NCBI GenBank assembly: GCA_001598975.1
Contig: BBXU01000875.1
Coordinates: 24,917-88,916 of the forward strand
Direction of reading: 5' to 3'
DNA from: Parachlorella kessleri
Taxonomy: Eukaryota; Chlorophyta; Trebouxiophyceae; Chlorellales; Chlorellaceae
DNA length: 64,000 nt
The notes beneath the pieces were generated by a model that saw only the letters and a program-made list of their open reading frames with translations, ran no database searches and had not been told where the DNA came from. Position 1 is the stretch's first letter; each line of letters begins with the position of its first letter. The position numbers were made by a program, and so were the translations under genes. Positions 56,601-64,000 of the stretch are shown here, piece after piece.

Positions 56601-59600
56601 AGTGTGGAGATGCCACAGGCTGAGTATAGCGCTCCATCCTGACAGGTTTAGTTTCCTGTGGCTGCAGGTCTTCATGGTATCTAAGGATCTACAGGGCAAT
56701 CTCGACCCCTCGCCGCTCATGCTTCCCTTAACAACGGCCCCCGATACCACAGCCCCAGCATTACTGCCGGCGTCTGGGCCCGCCTCCATCACAGCAACCA
56801 GCTTTGGCTACAGCCTCAGCATGGATGCAGCAGGTGGAGCGTATTACATGCTCCTGGTGGCAAAGCCCACAGCCGGGCTGGCTGCGCCCCAGGTAGACGC
56901 GGGCAAGTGGACCTCCATAGCCAGCTTGCCCACGGCAAGCTCGGGCAACAGGCGGCGCCAGCTGCGTGGGGCAGTCGAGTGTGCCGCTTGTGAGGCATCA
57001 GAGGCAGGGGAAGCCGACTTCCCTGGGCGAAGGCTGCTTGCCGGGGCCAGCGGTACTACCAACCCCGGCTCGCTTGTTTTCCCCACCTGCTACCCTGCAA
57101 ACATCAGCTGCCTCTCCACCCCGGCCTCTATCTTCTCGAGGGTGCCAGGCCTGGCAGGCTTCGATGTGGTGGCGTCCGGCTGTACCCCAGTGCCTGCAGC
57201 AAGCCAGGCTGTCAGCCTGCCAGCCTTCACCGGCCTAACTAACAACACGGTGTACTACCTCCTGCTGGCCACAGAGGACCGGTTGGTGCCCTCACCCAAC
57301 ATCCAGTCAGCGCCCGAGATGTATGCTGTTAAGACAGTAGATCTGTCAGCAGCCAAGTTTGCCTGTGGCTTCCCGACTGTCACCAACATCACCAGCAGCG
57401 GGTTTGCTGTGTCCGCCATGGTGACCAAGCAGGCCTGGGCCTTCTTTGTGGTGCTGCCCACCAGCCAGGTGAGGCTAGTGTGGAAATTTGCTGAGTGTAA
57501 TGGAGGATTCCTGTGTGCTCGGTGGAGGCTGCCTTTACTAGAGATGTTCTCAGAGTGAACGAAGCCGGGTTGAGTCCGTCACCGTGCGCACCTGAAGCCA
57601 TAACAGGCATAGTCATTGCATCCCTCTGCAGGTGGCCACCGCTCCCAGTGCCACTGACATACTACAAGGCCAGGGCTCCAGCGGCCAGAGTGTTGCAGCC
57701 GCCGGTAACATGACAAGGGCAGGAGCCCTGCCATGGGAAGCTGGTGATGCTAAGGATACAAGGAAGCTGTGGGCAAGCGTGTCTGGGCTGCAGTCAGGTG
57801 TCAGCTACACGGTAGGGGCCACATGTTGCCTGCTTGCAGCCAAGACCCGGTGCAGCTGCTGTACTGACATCGCCTGGTGGAAGGGCTGCTGCTCTATCAG
57901 CTGCCTATGTGTTCCGAGCACTGCACCTTTGTGGGTGAGTGAGGCCATACCTCACACATAGCACGCTCCCTTCGATGCAGGCATTCGTGACCCTGTCAAT
58001 GGATGGCAACAGCCCGCTGCCTGGAGCTCAAGTGGTCCGCATCTCAGATATCTACACCCCTGCCACAGTCGCTCCCACATTTACCACCCTGACGGCTGCG
58101 AGCATGGCTGTGGACGAGAGTCTGGGTACATTTTCCGTGCGCATCAATGCCACGCTTGACAGGGCTGGAGTGGTGTACTACTCTATGTACAGGTATTCCG
58201 TAGGGTTCCAAGACCCGCTGCACCATGGCAGGCCGGTTGGGCCTTCTTATTTGTTTCCTTAGCAGCATTGCCTGCTGTCCCCGTGTGTGACTTAACAGAA
58301 TTCCCTTGATGGGCAAATTGCACGCTGGAGCTAGGGATTGATGATGACGGTCATCATTCGGTCACCATGCCCTCCATGCAGGACTTACTCCTGCGTGTCT
58401 GGTGACCCCTCCATATCTGACATCCTGGCAGCCAACCCCCTTCCAGCCGGCATCTGCCCGTGCAGCGAGTCATGGTATTGCAGCAATGTCGTGGCAGGAA
58501 ACCTGTCGACCAGCTCGCCAGCACAGCCAGCCAGTGGCATTGTCACAGGCAACCTGGCGCCACTGCCATTCGAGTCCCTGCGCACTGCACCGCAGTCAGA
58601 ACTCAAGTGCTTTCGAGGAGGGCTGGGCCAGGCCAGCGACACTTACAATGCAAGTCTTTATGCCACACACATCTTTCTGAAAGCTGCTGAGTGGGATACC
58701 ACAATCGCTCATGTGGCTTGATCCTACAGCACGGTTGTGGGGCCTTTACGGGGCTGCTGGGGCTTCACATTAGTACCTGCTGCACCACTTCTTCTGGCAC
58801 AGGCCATCTGGACGCGTGTACACGCAGGTGTGTGCCTCGCCTCAGGGTGTCTTGGAAGCTGGGGTAAGATTGGTATTAATGCTCCTTGCAGGTTTATCTC
58901 GTGGCTGGAACGAGTCTTCCCACCTACACGGGCCTCGCCCCTCAGTGCTCCAACTTTGGCCAGGCAGCAGCCACGGCTGCAGCAGGGGACACGCTCGCCA
59001 GCAGTGATGGCAGCTGCCCTTCTTTCTCAGCAATCATCTCCTGCAGCCAGGCACAGGTCAAGCCTGACGTGCGAATCATGCAGAGCGGCACCATCCAGGC
59101 CTGGAACCAGCAGGCTGGGGGTGCCTCCAGTAATACGTCCTGGCAGCCGGCCTCTGGGGCTAACGTCTATGGTCGCCCGGCTAGGGTGCAGCTAAGCTTC
59201 GAGAGCGGTGTCCCGCCCTCGTTCACATCTGGGCCTGATTTCCCTACTGGGCAACAGCTCACAGTGAGTAGGTTCCGCCCCCTACCAAGAACCTGCCAAC
59301 ACGCCCTGGTGTCTGAGGTCACTACTAGCTCCTCCTGCTCTTGGCCTGTTTCATATCATGAACCACTCGTGTTGACCATTTCCTTGTTGCTGTTTTTTGT
59401 GCAGGATGGGCTCTTCATGCAGTTCAACCTGAGCAAGCCAGCATTAGTCATCTACTCCGTCCGCAGCCTGCCAGTGTTTGACCCAGCAACTGGCGACTTC
59501 CCAGCACCAGTGCTGGTTGCCACCGGCCGGGTGCCAGTTTTTGAGGCCAACCAAGGCTATAACACAACAATCAAAGCATGCAGCGGCCAGGGGTGGCCCT

Positions 59601-59731
59601 CACACCCGCTGGCAGCCAACACCCAGTATTCTGTGCAGTATGTGGCACGAGACAAGTACGGTAGGATGGATGGACCCTGTCCCACACTGCACCCCTCCTG
59701 CGCAGACACTGCCACCACGGCAGCATCCTGA
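53609..59731 (+). CDS. Large type II membrane protein with coiled coil and tandem FN3-like repeats
   Basis: Fifteen exons close to 1289 aa: 53609-53991, 54197-54420, 54501-54651, 54781-55054, 55228-55465, 55607-55668, 55858-56020, 56212-56471, 56668-57468, 57632-57811, 57981-58192, 58382-58649, 58892-59263, 59405-59660, 59706-59731. Residues 1-~265 are cytosolic: a disordered Ser/Pro start, then a coiled coil (~130-200; LLQQRDAEVQELQQALEERD). One membrane helix follows (AALLLLLIILLATLIP, ~275-290) flanked by HRKRW and KRKK. About 1000 outer residues hold repeats alternating a strand like FFDISVQLDQPAIISYMVFP with one like YTILMVASTPDG; further units start FGYSLSMDAAGGAYYMLL, FAVSAMVTKQAWAFFVVLP, FSVRINATLDRAGVVYYSMY. 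They look like fibronectin-III-type sandwiches. The intron at 58650 has a GC donor. A surface adhesion or scaffold role is inference. Confidence 0.8.
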
Positions 59732-60188
59732 GCATTGTGCAATGGCAGCGCTGGGTATCTTCGGACGCGAGGATGAGTGGCAGGAGGTTCTCTTACGTGC
59801 TGATAGGGAGTCACATGGACTCAAGGACTAAGGTGCATGGAGTTTTTGTTGACAATCAGCTGGGTAGATTTGGCCTCTATTTGTTTTCGGTGGCAGGTAC
59901 TTCGATAGAGGAGGTAACTGCAAAGTGAGGGCATAGAATGTCTACTGGTGGGCCGCGTGTGGACCTCATGTGACTGCCGAGGGTGTGGTCTGGCCGCAGG
60001 GTGCAGCGCAGGCCCCCAAGTCTGCTTCGACCATGTCTCCATGCCGTTAATATCCATCATCTTGGGTGTTCTGGGCTCTTTCGGCCAACCAATTTCCTCT
60101 CCACCCTTGGCAGGCCGCCTCACTTTCTGACTTTTGCGGCTACTGGCTGATCTTGATATATTGCTGTCTTCTTTTTTAAAGCTTTGGT

Positions 60189-60193
60189 TGTAA
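60189..60193 (+). terminator. TGTAA polyadenylation-like signal for the repeat-bearing membrane protein
   Basis: TGTAA 458 nt downstream of the stop at 59731. Consensus match only. Confidence 0.25.
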
Positions 60194-60384
60194 AACATCG
60201 CAAACACTGTCAGTAACATGCGGCCGAAAATCATGGCAAAAGTCATATGAGCATCAGCTCCTGTCTCAGCTCACCCATGTGCCCCACTGTCAACAAAGCA
60301 GGCTGCGTCACACCGTCCCCCATGAGCCCCAAGACCAGGTTCAATTATATACAACCGAGTCAAATACTATGGCTATCTGCATCA

Positions 60385-60503
60385 ACAGCCGGCAACAGTT
60401 CAAACAAAGAGCTCCTGTGCACCCACGATGCATAACACGCGCACAACAGCCAGTAGCAGTTTAGATGAAGAGCTCCTCACGCACCCATGATGCACCACCA
60501 TAC
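60385..60503. repeat. Imperfect ~60-bp tandem repeat, two copies
   Basis: Each copy runs AACAGCC...CAGTT...AGAGCTCCT...CGCACCC(A)...GATGCA, at about 60385 and 60443. Diverged, and not in a gene. Confidence 0.5.
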
Positions 60504-60996
60504 TGCATCACACGCACACTCTGAGCAAGCCGACAAACACTAAAAAGCGTAACTGCACAGTATCTCGCCCCAATTCGCAATGACAACCACGCCACCATCA
60601 AACAAACAATATGGCTGCAGCCCTTGTCAGCAACTGCAAGACTTGCGACTTAACAGAGGCAGTGGCCAAACAACTGGGTCACACAAAACCACTGCAGATC
60701 ATGCCCCTAGCAAAGTGTTGAGGGTTAAAAGAAGTGCACATGAGCCAGCCATCCTGCTGACATGCTACTGCTAGAATTGTTGTCGCTACCCTCCAGAGCC
60801 GTACTTCATATGTTATTACTCAAACAACACAAGTACGCACGTGCATAACGTCGTCAACAACTTTTTTACTGTCTTTTTGGTGCGATGTTCTTGGGGTGAC
60901 AGCACTGTGTGTGCAGACGCCCTGTCCATGTCCGTCCTCACGTTAGATGGATGTTATGGGTTCCGCTCAAACTTATGCAAGTTGGCCCGCCTCACT

Positions 60997-62593
60997 CTAG
61001 ACGCAGCTGTCCTTGAAAAGCCCTGCTGCCTTGTCCAGAGCCTCCAGCACCCAGGTGGCCACATTCCTGGTACGCCTTCCGCAGCAGTACTCCTCGTCAA
61101 ACATTGTGTCGATGCAGTGCAGGCAGCAGCACTGCCTGGCCTCGCTGCCCAGCTCCTGTAGTAGCAGGCAATGGAGGGGCCATCGGTACAAGAAGCCGTA
61201 CCTCTCATGAGGTACAGCATAAAAATGTAGGGGCAAGGCTAGATGGCAGAAGCACAGGGTGGAGTAAATCCTACGTGCCCGGGCTGCCATGTCCCGTGTG
61301 ATTTGCCACAGAACAGTGCGGCTCATGCACTGCATTCAGCACCGTAACGCTAGCCAAGCCGTGCAGCCGCTTTTCTGCAAAGCCTTTGCCACTCAGCCAT
61401 CCTACTGTGCGGCCTCCTAAAAGGCAGCACAACGGTGAAAGCAGCTGCTTCAGCGTCACAGGCATGCTTACCTCCAGCTTGCGCACCGCCCTCCTTCCGA
61501 AGTGATTAACCTTCAGCCGGTGGCCTTTCCTGTCGCACATGGCTTTGATCTGGTGCTGAATCTTGTAACTCAGGCGGGCCACAGGCCGGCGGACCCTGCG
61601 AGTGCCGGTGACAGCCCTACCGCAACGGCCTGCTGCACCTTCTGCCATGTCCACATGCCCTACTTCATCGTCAGGGGAGCTGGGTGCCGCAGAGAAGCGA
61701 CGGCGGCCGCGGCTGCCACTGCTGCGTGCCTCGCCGCAGGAGGGGTGGGGCGGCGTGTGGTCAACCGGCATCGGTGACAGGGAGATGGAGTAGCCAGGGC
61801 CACTGTCTGACCTTGCCAGCACGACGCAACCTGGGCTGACCGTGTTGCTGTTGGCAGCTGTTGCGACTGGCAGTGGACGAGTGCTGGCACTTCCAGCCTC
61901 GCTTGTTTTGGCAGGCGGGGATGTAGGGTAGCCAGCACGTTGTGCAGCAGAAGCGCCACTCCATGCAGCCGCTGTGGCGCGCCGCACTCGCGCGGAAGCC
62001 GCAGGGGCTGCCTTGACCGCTACTGGCGGCAGGCTGGCAGCGAGGGTGGGCGCTGCTGTGGGGCGCGGCGATGCAGGGAAGCTGAACGCCCGGGGGCTAG
62101 GCAGGACTGCAGGCTCTCCGCGGCCGGGTGGGGCAGCTGGCTCCTTCTTGATGGGGAGGAGGCTGTTCAAAAGCCCCTGCCCCTCGTCTCCCTGCAAGAG
62201 TGGGCAGCTTTATGGTGATCAGCTACAGATCGAAGGAGTCGGACAAACCCTCGGTGATGCAGCAGCAGACCAAGCAGGAGGAAGTAGGAGGCCGCAGCAA
62301 GCTCAAATTTACTATGCAGCATACAGCACGCCTTCCAACAAACCTGAACAACTAGCGGCTGGCTGACCCACCACCAGCCATTTATGCACTTCGGCTCGAC
62401 AAATAAGCAAGACACGCCCCACCAACACTAGCAGCAGCCAGGATTTCACCTGCCCTACTCCATTGTCTGGGATCAGAACCTCGCTGGCAGAGAGCCAGTG
62501 GTTGGTTGCGGGGTTCTGATGATACGTCACGCCAAAGCGCTCCACAGCCGGCCAGTCATGCCCCACTACGGGTTTCTCAGCCGAGCGTGACAT
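60997..62593 (-). CDS. Unrecognised protein with basic central block and Cys/His-rich C-terminus
   Basis: Three minus-strand exons, 62450-62593, 61472-62191, 60997-61155, in phase for 340 aa from the ATG at 62593. The N-terminus (MSRSAEKPVVGHDWPAVERF) is followed by a ~150-residue Pro/Ala/Ser-rich stretch with an IKKEP sumoylation-like site. A basic, conserved-looking block (SYKIQHQIKAMCDRKGHRLK, then FGRRAVRKLE) is spliced to a C-terminus with clustered Cys/His (RQCCCLHCIDTMFDEEYCC), then NVATWVLEALDKAAGLF. The Cys/His spacing suggests metal binding but fits no finger I know. The middle intron is 316 nt and may hide an exon, since the frame stays open through part of it. A nuclear role is only a guess. 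Confidence 0.55.
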
Positions 62594-64000
62594 ACAAAGA
62601 GCCTGCACGCCCCACAAGGGAGGAGGCTGAGTTGGGCCGCCTGGCACGTTGTGTGGTCTCTGCCTGCTATATATTAGCTGAGAGACTTCGGGCTTACCAT
62701 CAGGTCACAGCTTGTGGGAACTCGTGACGTGGCGTGAGCCTGGCCTCCTAAGGTGTGCACTCAGAAATGCAAAGACCAGTCCCAATACCGAGCCTTTCTG
62801 GTGGCTTCGATATCTGGATCGACCTGAGTAGAAGGCATTCTGTGCTTGAAAGCAAGGTGGTCGGTAACCCTTGAAGCCTGAAACCTCCCTGGTCAAGCAG
62901 GTGCTTTTGGTCAGGCAGTGCTGTTGACCCCATCCTGTTAACAGGCCCGACAGCTCACACAAACAGGTACCCACCTATGAAACGGATCCATCGTCCAAGA
63001 GCTCAAACCCTTAGCCCAGAAGCATTCTCTGTCTCCTGCACGACACCCACCACCTCTGCGGAAACCTGCACAAAGCCAAGTCGTAGGGCAACGTAACTCA
63101 ACAGGTCGAGACAGGACGGGGTACTATGTTGTCCTTGCGGCTCCGTAGGAATACAGTCAAGCCGAGATTTCTGGCCTGGTGGGATGGACTCCCCAAGTCG
63201 TGATCGGGGTCCTGTCGTCTTTCCAGGAAGTTGACGGCTGTGCACCTGGTTAGAATATCAGAAAGAGGTGTGGTTCATGCAACAGTCATAGGTGCAGAGG
63301 TCTGCAGGGTAAGGGACGGCCTCATGGTGTTCCCAAGTACAGAACGCATAGTGGCTCCCATGTCCGCACAATTATCTAGTAGATTGAAGAACGCGCTTAT
63401 ATGGGCAGCCAGATCTTGTTAACAACGGGTGTTGTTAACAGCGCCCGCCAGAGGGAGTTCTGGGACCCAAACACCAGAGGATACTATCGAGATAGGTGCG
63501 TTCAGCTGATTTATAACGTATTCTAGAACTGTCGCACCACCTGAAGTTCCCACCGACCTGAGATAGGAGGTGCGCAGCAATTTATGAACACTTTGTTGTG
63601 TCTTCGACAGCAGATAGGATATTGCCTTGATTATCCGACCCTTGAAAAGTTTAGGTGCACACTCTTACACCTAGGTGTAAGAGTTGACTTGTAAGAGTTA
63701 ACATGTAAGACTTCCCTGCCCCACAGGGGGAGGGAACTTGTAAGACTTACAAGGCTTACATCCCCGCCATGGGATGCCACCAAGATAAGGGACCCCCTTG
63801 TCGTGCCATGGGTCACGGGTTCGAACCCGGGAGGCTCCTGACTTTTCGGCCTTGCCGGGAGGGGGAGGTGCACACAGCCGTGGTGTCATTAACCCATGCC
63901 GCAAGCCCATTTACCACTGTCTAATCTTTGGGGAAGTCCCACGGGGCTAGGCCCCAAGTAGGCATGGAGTAATCTTTCCCTTTCTTACATCTTAACTCAA
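62594..64000. other. Right-end region without a recognisable gene
   Basis: No exon could be tied to a family. A minus-strand open frame at 63003-63245 has no clear motif. The last 400 nt contain a perfect palindrome, several TGTAAGA words and one tRNA B-box-like GGTTCGAACC at 63817, without a foldable tRNA. Confidence 0.4.
63661..63684. repeat. Perfect 24-nt palindrome with adjacent TGTAAGA direct repeats
   Basis: Positions 63661-63684 are identical to their reverse complement. The right arm's GTAAGAGTT recurs downstream as TGTAAGA(G/C)TT near 63690, 63705 and 63740, with an inverted copy (cttaca) near 63755. Could be the end of a mobile element or a protein-binding array. Confidence 0.7.

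Larger units (their letters stand above)
59732..60996. other. Convergent intergenic region
   Basis: 3' flanks of the membrane-protein gene and of the Cys-rich gene. Contains TGTAA at 60189 and a ~60-bp imperfect tandem repeat near 60.4 kb. No coding exon is supported. Confidence 0.4.

Noticed and set aside
63800..63845. tRNA-like B box GGTTCGAACC with palindromic flanks
   Set aside because: No acceptor stem, anticodon arm or A box could be placed upstream at tRNA spacing; kept only as a remark.

Overview
This window is nuclear DNA of a photosynthetic green alga. Almost every gene is split into many short exons by roughly 80-500 nt introns with GTGAG/GTGGG-type donors and CTGCAG-like acceptors. 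Coding DNA is GC-rich, several products carry plausible plastid transit peptides, and the gene set (CYP38/TLP40 lumen cyclophilin, SUMT-like methylase, plant-type alpha-amylase) is that of Viridiplantae. A ciliary gene (CFAP157-like) and green-algal TGTAA polyadenylation-like signals fit a chlorophyte. A trebouxiophyte is my guess, not shown by the sequence. Exon models were built by hand from reading-frame continuity, splice sites and phase. For 11 of the 16 genes the exon lengths close exactly from an ATG to a stop; those models deserve the most trust.

Layout. 0-6 kb: a TrhO/rhodanese-family protein (minus, runs off the left edge) and a uroporphyrinogen-III methyltransferase-like protein (minus). 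6.5-9 kb: a BAR-like coiled-coil protein (plus). 10.7-16.7 kb: a divergent pair, FBXO9-like F-box protein (minus) and CFAP157-like ciliary protein (plus). 17.1-21 kb: a tiny membrane protein and CYP38, same strand and only 59 nt apart. 22-26 kb: alpha-amylase (minus, 15 exons). 26.4-29.4 kb: a TPR-like protein (plus). 31-36.4 kb: a Golgi-type O-fucosyltransferase-like enzyme (minus), head to head with a small unknown gene. 38.7-41 kb: an M48 metallopeptidase (minus). 42.6-51.6 kb: a 17-exon DNA cytosine-5 methyltransferase with a BAH domain (plus). 52.3-53.2 kb: a glycine-rich protein (minus). 53.6-59.7 kb: a 15-exon type II membrane protein with tandem beta-type repeats (plus). 61-62.6 kb: a Cys-rich unknown (minus). 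The last 1.4 kb has no recognisable gene but a perfect palindrome and short direct repeats.

The genes are ordinary single-copy eukaryotic loci and do not form one pathway; no operon, CRISPR, rRNA or confident tRNA is present. The unusual signals are: a ~95-bp inverted repeat inside a DNA-methyltransferase intron; an AT-hook plus acidic insertion within that enzyme's catalytic domain and SUMO-interaction-like motifs in its tail; at least four introns holding a duplicated copy of an adjoining splice junction; several GC-AG introns; a candidate dicistronic pair; a dispersed non-coding repeat family; and a large, apparently undescribed repeat-bearing membrane protein.
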